From CATQHW01 sp965243545 (GTDB lineage Bacteria > Spirochaetota > Spirochaetia > SZUA-6 > Bin103), in NCBI GenBank assembly GCA_965243545.1, contig OZ251573.1:4030001-4094000 (forward strand): 64,000 nt of DNA. Reading direction: 5' to 3'. A model generated the notes under the pieces. That model had not been told where the DNA came from and made no database searches. It saw only the letters and a list, made by a program, of their open reading frames with translations. This document shows, piece after piece, positions 51,127 to 59,528 of the stretch. The translations under genes and the position numbers were made by a program. Numbering within the stretch: the stretch's first letter is position 1; every line of letters begins with the position of its first letter.

Positions 51127-52156
51127 GCCTGTTGTCGGCGAGCTGCTCAATGACGTGCGCGGCCCAGCCGGCCAGGCGGGCGATCACGAACACCGGCGTG
51201 AACAGCCGCTGCTCTATGCCGAGCTGGTGAAACACCACGGCGCTGTAGAAGTCGAGGTTGGGGAACAGCCCCTTCTCGCGCCGCATCACCGCCTCTATGC
51301 GGCGCGCGATGGCCAGCATCTCGCCGCCGCCGTGCTCGGCGGCCAACCGTTCCGCGCACGCTTCGATGATCGGTGAACGCGGGTCGCCGCCGCGGTAGAC
51401 ACGGTGGCCGAATCCCATGATCAGCTGCTTGCCGGCCAGCAGGCGCATGACGCCCGCCTCCGCCGCATCCGGGTCGTCGAAGGAGCCGATCAGATCGAGC
51501 GCCGCCTCGTTGGCGCCGCCGTGCAGCGGGCCGCGCAACGTGCCGATGGCGGCGGTCACGGCCGAGTGAAAGTCGCTGAGGGTCGAGGCGGCCGTGCGGG
51601 CCGCAAAGGTGGAGGCGTTGAACTCGTGTTCGGCGTACAGTGTCATGGCCGCGTCGAGCGTGCGCTCGGCCGCCGCGGTCACCGGCCCGGCGCCGAGCTG
51701 CGCCAGGGTATGGGCGGCGTGCGAGCCCGCTTCGCCGCCGGCAGCGTCGGCGCGCCGCCAGCAACCGATCACGGACGGCAGCTGCGCCAGCAGCGTGTCG
51801 GCCGCGTCCGCCATGGCGGCCGGCTCCGTGACCGGGGCGACCGCCCCCAGCGCCGAGCAGCCGGTGCGCAGCACGTCCATCGGATGGGCGTGATCGGGCA
51901 GCCCCCGCAGGATGCCGCGCACCGCCTGCGGCAGCTCCCGGCGCGCGCGCAACCGGCCGCGGTAGGCGGCAAGCTCGGCCGCCGCCGGCAGCTCGCCGTG
52001 AATCAGCAGACAGGCCACCTCCTCGAAACTGGCGCCGGCCGCCAGCTCCTCGATCGCGTAGCCGCGATACCGCAGGCCGCGGCCCGCCTTGCCGACGGTG
52101 GCGATCGCCGACCGGCCCGCGACCACGCCGCTCAGCCCGGCGCCGGTCTCAGCCAC
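51059..52156 (-). CDS. prpC: 2-methylcitrate synthase / citrate synthase PrpC
   Basis: 365 residues from a GTG at 52156, which has a GGAG site eight bases upstream and overlaps prpB by eight bases; an ATG at 52198 lacks such a site. Citrate-synthase catalytic residues: His in LRGPLHGGANEAALD, His in IMGFGHRVYRGGDPRS, and Asp in FPNLDFYSAVVFHQLGI. The short type-II-like form beside prpB, and with prpD nearby, indicates condensation of propionyl-CoA with oxaloacetate. It could also serve as general citrate synthase. Confidence 0.92.
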   Translation of the reverse strand: MAETGAGLSGVVAGRSAIATVGKAGRGLRYRGYAIEELAAGASFEEVACLLIHGELPAAAELAAYRGRLRARRELPQAVRGILRGLPDHAHPMDVLRTGCSALGAVAPVTEPAAMADAADTLLAQLPSVIGCWRRADAAGGEAGSHAAHTLAQLGAGPVTAAAERTLDAAMTLYAEHEFNASTFAARTAASTLSDFHSAVTAAIGTLRGPLHGGANEAALDLIGSFDDPDAAEAGVMRLLAGKQLIMGFGHRVYRGGDPRSPIIEACAERLAAEHGGGEMLAIARRIEAVMRREKGLFPNLDFYSAVVFHQLGIEQRLFTPVFVIARLAGWAAHVIEQLADNRLIRPTAEYVGPDDRPFVPLAER

Positions 52157-53024
52157 CGTCGCCGCTCCGCGCCAGGATCGCGTCCGCGCGTTGCTCATAA
52201 CGCTCGTAGTCGAGCGTCCGGTACAATTCGGCGCGCGTCTGCATCTGCGTGATCACCTCCCTCTGGGTGCCGTCGCGGCGAATCGCCGCGAATACGCCGG
52301 CGGCCGCCTTGGCCATGGCGCGAAAGCCGGACAGCGGGTAGAGCGCCAGCGCAACCCCTGCGGCCCCGAGCTGCTCCCGGCTCCACAGCGGCGTCCGGCC
52401 GAACTCGGTGACGTTGGCCAGCACCGGCGCGCGCGCCGCTTCCGCCACCCGGTCGAACTGCTCCAACGCCGTGGCGCCCTCGAAGAAGATCATATCAGCT
52501 CCCGCTTCGACGTACCGCCCGCAGCGCTCCACCGCCGATTCGATCCCCTCGACGGCCAGCGCGTCGGTGCGCGCCATCACGACGAAGCGGTCGTCCGGCC
52601 GGCCGTCGACGGCGGCGGCGATACGCTCCCGCATCGCGCCGGCCGGGACCAACCGCTTGCCGGCGCGGTGGCCGCACCGCTTGGCCGTCACCTGATCTTC
52701 CAGGTGCATGGCGGCGGCGCCGGCGCGGGCCAGCTCGCGGGCGGTGCGGCCGATCGCCAGGGCCTCTCCCCAACCGGTATCGGCGTCGACCAGCAGCGGC
52801 AGCGGCACGGCGCCGGTGATCCGCCGGGTCTCCTCCAACACTTCGCCCAGACCGGTCATGGCCAGGTCGGGCAGGGCGAACCCGGCGTTGGCCACGCCGG
52901 CGCCGGACAGGTAGACCGCCCGGAACCCCGCCGCCTGCGCCTGCACGGCGGCGTATGCGTTGATCACGCCGACCACTTGCAGGGGCCGTTCGGTGCGCAG
53001 GGCCGCGCGCAGATCGCCGCTCAT
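52149..53024 (-). CDS. prpB: 2-methylisocitrate lyase PrpB
   Basis: 291 residues. Isocitrate-lyase/PEP-mutase superfamily: metal-binding LLVDADTGWGEAL near residue 80, catalytic KRCGHRAGKRLV near 118, and VMARTDALAVEGIESAVERC. The KRCGH form is typical of PrpB. It splits 2-methylisocitrate into pyruvate and succinate. ATG at 53024 preceded by GAGAGGG; a GTG one codon earlier is possible. Translation is coupled to prpC downstream. Completes, with prpC and prpD, the methylcitrate cycle. Confidence 0.94.
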   Translation of the reverse strand: MSGDLRAALRTERPLQVVGVINAYAAVQAQAAGFRAVYLSGAGVANAGFALPDLAMTGLGEVLEETRRITGAVPLPLLVDADTGWGEALAIGRTARELARAGAAAMHLEDQVTAKRCGHRAGKRLVPAGAMRERIAAAVDGRPDDRFVVMARTDALAVEGIESAVERCGRYVEAGADMIFFEGATALEQFDRVAEAARAPVLANVTEFGRTPLWSREQLGAAGVALALYPLSGFRAMAKAAAGVFAAIRRDGTQREVITQMQTRAELYRTLDYERYEQRADAILARSGDGG

Positions 53025-53065
53025 CACCCTCTCAAATTGCCGGTCCGCGGGTCGATAATCAAGTG

Positions 53066-53740
53066 ATGCGCGCCGTGCTCCCGGTGCTGTTCGCGCTGGC
53101 CGCCGCCGGCGCCGCCGCTCAACAGGCGCTGCCGGCAGCGGCTCGGCCCGGCGCGCCGGCGGCGGAGCTGCCGGTCACGACCGGCGTGGCCTCCTGGTAC
53201 GGCTGGCAGTTCCACGGCCGCCCGACCGCCAACGGAGAGACCTACGACATGAACGGCTTGACCGCCGCGCACCGCACCATGCCGTTCGGGACCGTGGTGC
53301 GGGTCGCCCTGATCGACGGCAGCGCGGCCGTCGACGTCCGCATCAACGACCGCGGTCCGTTCGTAGAGGACCGCATCATCGACCTGTCGCTCGGCGCCGC
53401 CCGCCAACTCGGCATGTTGCGCACCGGCGTCGCCGAGGTGCGCCTGCAGGTGGTCGGCCAGCCGCAACCGCAGCGGTACGTGCTGCAGGTCGGCTCCTTC
53501 GGCGTCGCCGACAACGCCCGAAGCCTGCTCCGCAGACTGCAGGCGCGGAACGTCCCCGCCGCCCTGGAGACGGCCGGGGCGTTCACCCGGGTCGTCACCG
53601 CACCGGCCACGGAGGCGGAGCTGCCGGCGATCGAGGAGCGGCTGCGCGCGTTCGGGATCGGCGCCTGGGTGCGCAGGGCGTGCACGGCGCCGCACGACGG
53701 TGCGGCGCCGGCTCGCACGCCGTGCCCGGGCGGTGTATAA
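53066..53740 (+). CDS. rlpA: RlpA-like protein with SPOR domain
   Basis: 224 residues (an in-frame GTG lies one codon ahead). Signal peptide (VLPVLFALAAAGAAAQQ), then a double-psi beta-barrel: GVASWYGWQFHGRPTANGE, AAHRTMPFGTVVRV, and INDRGPF...IIDLSLGAA, the RlpA signature with the catalytic Asp of lytic transglycosylase activity. A C-terminal SPOR domain (YVLQVGSFGVADNARSL) binds denuded septal glycan. It would act in the envelope at division. Divergent from prpB, 41 bases away. Confidence 0.92.
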   Translation: MRAVLPVLFALAAAGAAAQQALPAAARPGAPAAELPVTTGVASWYGWQFHGRPTANGETYDMNGLTAAHRTMPFGTVVRVALIDGSAAVDVRINDRGPFVEDRIIDLSLGAARQLGMLRTGVAEVRLQVVGQPQPQRYVLQVGSFGVADNARSLLRRLQARNVPAALETAGAFTRVVTAPATEAELPAIEERLRAFGIGAWVRRACTAPHDGAAPARTPCPGGV

Positions 53741-53789
53741 ACCGGGGAACGTCGGCGTAGCGTTCGCCGCCGCGCACAGCACACATTGC

Positions 53790-53863
<74 letters not shown>

Positions 53864-53899
53864 GGAGCAGTCTCCGGGGGAAGGGGGAGAGGACGGGTC

Positions 53900-55534
53900 G
53901 TGCGGATCGCCCTGGCTCAGATCAACTCGACCATCGGCGACTTTGCCGGCAACGTCGACCGGATCGTGGCCGCCGCGCACCAGGCGCGGACGCGCGGCGC
54001 CGGGCTGGTCGTCTGCCCGGAGCTGTCGGTCTGCGGCTACCCGCCGATGGACCTGCTCGACCACCGCTCCTTCGTCGACGCCAACCGGGCGGCGCTCGAC
54101 CGCCTGCGGCGGCACCTGCCGTCCGGAATCGGCGTGGTGGTCGGCCACGTAGCGCCCAACCTGTCCGGCGCCGGCAAGGCGCTGTTCAACGCCGCCTCGC
54201 TCCTGGCCGACGGCGCCGTGGCCGGCACGCAGGCCAAGACCCTGCTGCCCACCTACGACGTGTTCGACGAGGCGCGGTACTTCGAGCCGGCCACCGAATG
54301 CCGGCCGGTGCCGTTCGCGGGCGAGCGGATCGGGCTGACGATCTGCGAGGACATCTGGTGGGAGTCGGCGCCCGACCCGTCCGGCGCGTACGCGCGCGAC
54401 CCGGTGGCCGAACAGACGCGCGCCGGCGCGACCGTGATGCTGGCGCCGTCCGCATCGCCCTACCATCTCGGCAAGCCGGCGGTCCGTAGCGCGCTGCTGG
54501 CGCGGGTCGCCGCCGCCAGCGGCTGTCCGGTCCTGTACGCCAACGCCGTCGGCGGCAACGACGGGCTCATCTTCGACGGGCAGTCGCTGGCGTGCGCCGC
54601 CGACGGCCGGCTCATCCACCGGTCGCCCGGATTCCGCGAAGACGTGGCGGTCGTCGACACCGAGTCGGCAGCGCGCGCGGCGCCGGCGGACGACGACTAC
54701 CGGGAGGTGGAAGCGGCCATCGGCATCGGCCTGCGCGACTACCTGGCCAAGACCGGCCACGGCCACGTCTGCCTGGCGGTCTCCGGCGGCATCGATTCCG
54801 CGGTGGTGGCGGCGGTCGCCGCCCGGCGCCTCGGCCCCGACAACGTCACCGCGTTCGCGTTGCCGTCCCGGTACTCGTCGGCCGGCAGCCGCCGTGACGC
54901 GGCGGCGCTGGCGCGCGCGCTGGGGATCGAGTTTCACGAGCTGTCGATCGAGCCGGCGTTCGCGGCGTTCCTGCGCACCTTGGAGCCGGTGTTCGCCGGC
55001 CGCCCGCCGGACACCGCGGAGGAGAACCTGCAGGCGCGCATCCGCGGCGCCCTGGTGATGGCGTTCGCCAACAAGACCGGCGCGCTGGCCCTGGCGACCG
55101 GCAACAAGAGCGAGCTGGCCACCGGCTACGCCACCCTGTACGGCGACATGGCCGGCGCGCTGGCGCCGATCGGCGACCTGTGGAAGACGCAGGTGTACGC
55201 GCTGGCGCGCCGCATCAACCGTGACGGGCCGGTCATCCCGGACGCCACGCTCGACAAGCCGCCGTCGGCGGAGCTGCGGCCGGGGCAGCTCGACAGCGAC
55301 TCGCTGCCGCCGTATGAGGTGCTGGACGCCATCCTGCAGCGCTACGTCGAGCGGAGCGAAGGGGCCGGCCAAATCGTGGCCGCCGGCTTCGATCCGGCCC
55401 TGGTCGAGCGCGTCCTGCGGATGGTCGGCCGGGCCGAGCACAAGCGGCGGCAGGCGGCCACGGTGATCAAGCTGTCGCCGCGGGCGTTTGGCCCGGGCCG
55501 CCGCTTCCCGATCGCCCGCTCGCAGTCGGTCTGA
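53900..55534 (+). CDS. nadE: Glutamine-dependent NAD+ synthetase
   Basis: 544 residues. N-terminal nitrilase-type glutaminase with the Glu-Lys-Cys triad: Glu in VCPELSVCGYPP (about residue 45), Lys in QAKTLLPTYDVFDE, Cys in LTICEDIWWES (about residue 150). The C-terminal synthetase has the P-loop LAVSGGIDSAVVAAV near residue 295 and ALATGNKSELATGYATLYGD. It amidates nicotinate adenine dinucleotide. GTG start at 53900 after the tRNA; no obvious strong ribosome site beyond GGGGGAAGGGGGAGAGG. Convergent with pheT, 18 bases. Confidence 0.94.
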   Translation: MRIALAQINSTIGDFAGNVDRIVAAAHQARTRGAGLVVCPELSVCGYPPMDLLDHRSFVDANRAALDRLRRHLPSGIGVVVGHVAPNLSGAGKALFNAASLLADGAVAGTQAKTLLPTYDVFDEARYFEPATECRPVPFAGERIGLTICEDIWWESAPDPSGAYARDPVAEQTRAGATVMLAPSASPYHLGKPAVRSALLARVAAASGCPVLYANAVGGNDGLIFDGQSLACAADGRLIHRSPGFREDVAVVDTESAARAAPADDDYREVEAAIGIGLRDYLAKTGHGHVCLAVSGGIDSAVVAAVAARRLGPDNVTAFALPSRYSSAGSRRDAAALARALGIEFHELSIEPAFAAFLRTLEPVFAGRPPDTAEENLQARIRGALVMAFANKTGALALATGNKSELATGYATLYGDMAGALAPIGDLWKTQVYALARRINRDGPVIPDATLDKPPSAELRPGQLDSDSLPPYEVLDAILQRYVERSEGAGQIVAAGFDPALVERVLRMVGRAEHKRRQAATVIKLSPRAFGPGRRFPIARSQSV

Positions 55535-55552
55535 GGCGGCGCGGCGCCGGCG

Positions 55553-57289
55553 CTACGGGACGGCGGCCAGCGTCTCCAGGTCGAGCTCGCAGACGGCGCA
55601 CGGCATCTGAATCGCCCACGCCGACAACGTCTCCGGGTGCAGCTCGCCGATGCGGCCGGCCGGCGTTTCGCCAGCGCCGGCCAGCACCTCGGCGGCGCGG
55701 CCGGGCGCGAAGCGCGGGTCGCCGCACGCGCGCAGCCGGTACGGGATGCGCAGGTAGTAGAGCAACCCGGCCAGATGCTCGTTGACGTCGTTGAAGCCGG
55801 CGGCGCCGGCGGCGTAGAGGAACCCCAGGTGGGTGCGGGTCACGGTTCCGGATGGGTCGCGCGCGTCGCGGCGGGCGATCTTGCCCACCTCGAACAGGCG
55901 GTGCGGATAGACCGCGTGCGCGCTGGCCGCCTCGCACCGCAGCAGGCTCGGCAGGGTGGAGGCGCGCACCACCGCGTAACTGGCCGAGATCGGGTTGGCG
56001 ATGCGCAGCACCTGCCGGTCGAGCTCCGGGTGACCGGCCGCCCGCATCCGCTCGACGTGGTCCCGGCAGGAGCCCAGATAGCTCACCATCAGCTCCTCGT
56101 AGCCGAGCCCCACCATCAGCCCCCGCGCGCGCCGGCTGAACCGTTCGATGCCGGTCAGCCGGCCGGCGGTGAACTCCTCCGGCAAGGTCGGCCGGAACGA
56201 ACCGAGACCGCGCCCGATCACCACCTCCTCGATCACGTCGACCGGGTGCAGGAAGTCGTTGCGGAACGGCGGCGGACGCACGGTCAGGCGGTCGCCGTCC
56301 GCCTCCGCCTCGACGCCGGCCAGCCGGAGCGCGTCCAGCGCGCCGCCGGCCGACACCGGTTCGCCGAGCAGCCGGCCGATTGCGGCCAACTCGACCTCGA
56401 CCGGCTCCTGGAACGCCAGCGGCGCGGTCACCTCCCGCCCGAACGGCGTGTCGTACGGGTAGCGGGTGGTGACCGGACGGATGCGGAAGCCGGCGTCGGC
56501 CAGATCGCACGCGACGATGGACGTGGCCAGCAGCAGGTGGCGCAGGTCGGTTCCGGTCACCTCTACGAACAGATCGTCGTCGCCCGGCTTGACCGCCCCC
56601 AATCCGGCGCTGTTGATGACCGGCGGCATGCTGAGCGCCCGGCCGTCCGCGTCGGTCAGAAACGGATAACGGCGGTGATGGGCGATGATGGGGCCGAACT
56701 CCACCCCCTTGGGATGGCGGGCCAGCACCTGTCGCAGGCTCATCTCCTGCGGCGGCCGGTCGTCGGCCGGCAGCGGCGCAAAGCTGGTCGCGTCCGGATC
56801 GGCGGCCAAGTAGCGGATCGGGTAGCGCATGCCGCCGGCGCGGTACACGCCCATGGCGATCGCGCGGCGCTTGCGGCCGTAGCTCCCGCAGAGCTTCTCC
56901 TGCGTCTGGATCAGATCGACCAGCAGCGCCTGACCCACGGCCGGCCCGCTCGCCTGAAAGCCGACCACGTACGGCCGGATCGGTTCGATCTCCGCGTCGA
57001 CCTCTATGACCCGCCCTTCGGACGGCAGCGGCGCATCCGGCCGCGAGAAGAAGCCGTATGCGGGCCGCGGCTCGCCGAGCAGGGCGCGGAGCTGCCGCGC
57101 CAGCCCCGCCGTGGACCAGAGATCGGGCCGATTGGTGTCGTTGAGCTCGATACGCCGGACGCCGGCGTCGATGTCCCGTTCGTCGAGCACCGCCTTGGCG
57201 CCCGACAGCAGCGGCTCCAGCTCGGCGTCATCGATCGGCCGGCCCAGAAACCGCTCCAGCAGGTGGTCGGCCACGTCGATCTTGGGCAC
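55553..57289 (-). CDS. pheT: Phenylalanine-tRNA ligase beta subunit, archaeal/spirochaete type
   Basis: 578 residues, much shorter than the ~800 of the standard bacterial subunit and lacking its N-terminal tRNA-binding and C-terminal anticodon domains. Opens with PKIDVADHLLERFLGRPID, then LNDTNRPDLWSTAGLARQLR, QTQEKLCGSYGRKRRAIAMGVY, and the B5-like PPPFRNDFLHPVDVIEEVVIG. This is the archaeal/eukaryotic-type PheT found in spirochaetes. GTG start two bases after the pheS stop; clearly co-transcribed. Together they charge tRNA-Phe. Confidence 0.95.
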   Translation of the reverse strand: MPKIDVADHLLERFLGRPIDDAELEPLLSGAKAVLDERDIDAGVRRIELNDTNRPDLWSTAGLARQLRALLGEPRPAYGFFSRPDAPLPSEGRVIEVDAEIEPIRPYVVGFQASGPAVGQALLVDLIQTQEKLCGSYGRKRRAIAMGVYRAGGMRYPIRYLAADPDATSFAPLPADDRPPQEMSLRQVLARHPKGVEFGPIIAHHRRYPFLTDADGRALSMPPVINSAGLGAVKPGDDDLFVEVTGTDLRHLLLATSIVACDLADAGFRIRPVTTRYPYDTPFGREVTAPLAFQEPVEVELAAIGRLLGEPVSAGGALDALRLAGVEAEADGDRLTVRPPPFRNDFLHPVDVIEEVVIGRGLGSFRPTLPEEFTAGRLTGIERFSRRARGLMVGLGYEELMVSYLGSCRDHVERMRAAGHPELDRQVLRIANPISASYAVVRASTLPSLLRCEAASAHAVYPHRLFEVGKIARRDARDPSGTVTRTHLGFLYAAGAAGFNDVNEHLAGLLYYLRIPYRLRACGDPRFAPGRAAEVLAGAGETPAGRIGELHPETLSAWAIQMPCAVCELDLETLAAVP

Positions 57290-57291
57290 GG

Positions 57292-58836
57292 CTACGCCTC
57301 CTCTCCGCCGGCCGCCGCCCGCGTCCGCACCCGCTCTAGGTCCTCCGCAAACAGCTCGCGGACGGTATCGAGCCCCAGCGACAGCAGCGCCATGCGGTCG
57401 ATGCCGAGCCCCCACGCCAGCACCGGCACGTCGACGCCCATCGGCTCGGTCACCTCCGGGCGGAAGATGCCGGCGCCGCCGAGCTCGAACCAGCCGAGCT
57501 GCGGATGCTTGACCCACGCCTCCACGGACGGCTCCGTGAACGGGAAGTAGCCGGGCTCGAACCGCACCTCGGTCGCCTTGGCCACCTCGCGGGCGAACAG
57601 CTCCAGCAGCCCCAGCAGGGTCCGCAGGTTGGCGCGCTCGCTCAGGACGATCCCTTCGGTCTGATAGAAGTCGGCCAAGTGCGTGGCGTCGACGTCGTCG
57701 TAGCGGAAGCAGCGCACCACCCCGAAGTACTTGCCGGGCACCTCGGCGCCGGCCAGCGCCTTGGCCGACAGCACCGTGCCCTGGCTGCGCAGGATCAGCC
57801 GGCGGGTGAAGTCGCGGTCGAAGCGGTAGCCCCAGCCGCGGCTGCCGGTCCGGTCGCCGTGCTCGTGCGCGGCGGCCACCGGTTCCAGGAAGCGCGGCGG
57901 GATGGCGGCGGCGTGGGTCGGCTCCTCGACGTAGAAGACGTCGTGAATGTCGCGCGCCGAATGCGACTGCGGCATGAAGAGCGCGTCGCAGTTCCAGAAC
58001 TCGGTCTCCACCAACGGGCCGTCGAACTCCCGGAAGCCGAGCGAGACCAGCTTGTCCTTGAGGTCGTCCAGGAACAGCGCGTACGGGTTGTACCGGCCGA
58101 ACAGCACGCGGTTCGGCGGCGTCTCCACGTTGTAGGGGCGCAGCCCCCGCTCCCGCCACGCGCCGGAGGCGAGGAGCTGCGGCGTCAGCACGCCGATCGC
58201 GTCCGCCGCCGACCGATCGGAGGAGAGCGCCGCAGCCGTCTGCGCGCCCTGTCCGGTCAGGCGGTAGAAGACGGTCTCCCGGTCGCTGGCGTGAAACGCC
58301 GCGCGCGCCCCGCGCCGGCGGCTGAGCGTCAGCAGCACCGTCCGGTCGCCTTCAGCGAGCGCCGACTCCCGCAACGGGCCGGTGACCGCCGCGTCCAGCA
58401 GGCGGCGCGCGACCGCCAGCGACGCGGGCGGGGCGCCGGCCGCCGCCGCGCGCTTGCCCGGGTCCATGCGGACCGCCTGCGCGCGCGCCAGAGCGCCGAA
58501 CGCCGACCCGACCTCGCGTTGATCGAGCCCGGTGCGCGCGGCCAAGTCCGGCAGGGAGAGCGGACCGTCGCCGTCGAGCCGGGCCAGGACGCGCTCCTCC
58601 GGCGTGCCGTCCCGCTGATAGAGGCGGCCCAGGTCGGTCAGGCCGTGCTCCACCTCTCTGACGCGGCGCACCTCCGCCACCCAGCCCTTGCCGACCAGCC
58701 ACGACACCGCCTGGTTGACCTGACCCAGCACCAGGCCGGCCTGCACGGCCAGCGCTTCCGGGGTCGATTCTTCGCTCGGCGGCATCGCCCGCAGGACGGC
58801 CGCCTCCAGCGGATGCAGATCGGCCGGCGCCGGCAT
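57292..58836 (-). CDS. pheS: Phenylalanine-tRNA ligase alpha subunit, archaeal/spirochaete type
   Basis: 514 residues. The first ~200 are winged-helix-like repeats (LEAAVLRAMPPSEESTPEALA, LSLPDLAARTGLDQREVGSAF) instead of the coiled coil of standard bacterial PheS. The catalytic core has motif 2 KYFGVVRCFRYDDVDATHLADF, and motif 3 GLGIDRMALLSLG, with the Phe-binding HPQLGWFELGGAGIF. Start 58836 gives a product of the archaeal-type length; the upstream open frame is shadow. Confidence 0.95.
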   Translation of the reverse strand: MPAPADLHPLEAAVLRAMPPSEESTPEALAVQAGLVLGQVNQAVSWLVGKGWVAEVRRVREVEHGLTDLGRLYQRDGTPEERVLARLDGDGPLSLPDLAARTGLDQREVGSAFGALARAQAVRMDPGKRAAAAGAPPASLAVARRLLDAAVTGPLRESALAEGDRTVLLTLSRRRGARAAFHASDRETVFYRLTGQGAQTAAALSSDRSAADAIGVLTPQLLASGAWRERGLRPYNVETPPNRVLFGRYNPYALFLDDLKDKLVSLGFREFDGPLVETEFWNCDALFMPQSHSARDIHDVFYVEEPTHAAAIPPRFLEPVAAAHEHGDRTGSRGWGYRFDRDFTRRLILRSQGTVLSAKALAGAEVPGKYFGVVRCFRYDDVDATHLADFYQTEGIVLSERANLRTLLGLLELFAREVAKATEVRFEPGYFPFTEPSVEAWVKHPQLGWFELGGAGIFRPEVTEPMGVDVPVLAWGLGIDRMALLSLGLDTVRELFAEDLERVRTRAAAGGEEA

Positions 58837-58868
58837 GACGGGTGGGCTCCCTTGATCCCGGCCGGCGG

Positions 58869-59417
58869 TCAGAGCGCCAGCTCGGATTCGAACTGCGCGA
58901 CGGCGTGGCGCATGAAGGCGAGCTTCTCCTTCGCCATGCGCGCCGACGCCTCGAAGCAGAACCGTTCCGAGTGCTCCAGCCGCTCCCGCAGGAACTCCAG
59001 GACCTCTTCCATCGTCTTGAGATGGTGCCAGAAGAACGCGCCGATCGACAGCCGCGCAAACCCGACCGCGCCGATCGTGTCGAGCAGGTTGGCGTCGTAC
59101 AGCAGCTTGGCTTCCAGCCCGTCGGGGGTGGAGCCGGGCGCGTGCTCGGCGATCGCGTCGCACACGGCGTTGACCTTGCTCACGTCGAATCCGACCTCGC
59201 TCAACAGGACCCGCGCCCGGTCGGTGGCGGCGCCGGCCCCGCGCGCCGGCGTCTCTATGTTGTGCAGGAAACAGGCGGCGTGCAGGACGTCGTCGTCGTA
59301 GTCCATGCCCTCGCCGATCTCCCGCGCCAGGTGATAGACGCGCGCGGAGTGCTCGAAGCCGGAGGCCAGACGGCCGGCGGTCAGGTCCTTGACGTACTGA
59401 ACCAGCAGTTTACGCAT
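58869..59417 (-). CDS. HD-domain-like protein with altered HD motif
   Basis: 182 residues. An HD-phosphohydrolase-like helix set: His in FEHSARVYHLAREIG, then CFLHNIETPARG where the defining His-Asp is His-Asn, a later EAKLLYDANLLDTIG that supplies a candidate final Asp, and a C-terminal helix. Metal binding is probably weakened, so the enzyme may be inactive or use another chemistry. Start at 59417 chosen as the first Met with family-like text. Lies 32 bases upstream of pheS on the same strand; the divergent fusion gene starts 111 bases away. Confidence 0.75.
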   Translation of the reverse strand: MRKLLVQYVKDLTAGRLASGFEHSARVYHLAREIGEGMDYDDDVLHAACFLHNIETPARGAGAATDRARVLLSEVGFDVSKVNAVCDAIAEHAPGSTPDGLEAKLLYDANLLDTIGAVGFARLSIGAFFWHHLKTMEEVLEFLRERLEHSERFCFEASARMAKEKLAFMRHAVAQFESELAL

Positions 59418-59528
59418 ACGATAGCGCGGATTCTGCCGGATCGCCGGCGCCGGCGGCAAGTCCCGGAGGTTCACGGGGACGCCGGGGCGGTGGCAAGGCC
59501 GCCGCCGTCGTTGGATAATCACCGCTTC

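Noticed and set aside
52157..52198. ATG at 52198 as prpC start
   Set aside because: It lacks a ribosome site and overlaps prpB by 50 bases; the GTG at 52156 has a GGAG at proper distance.
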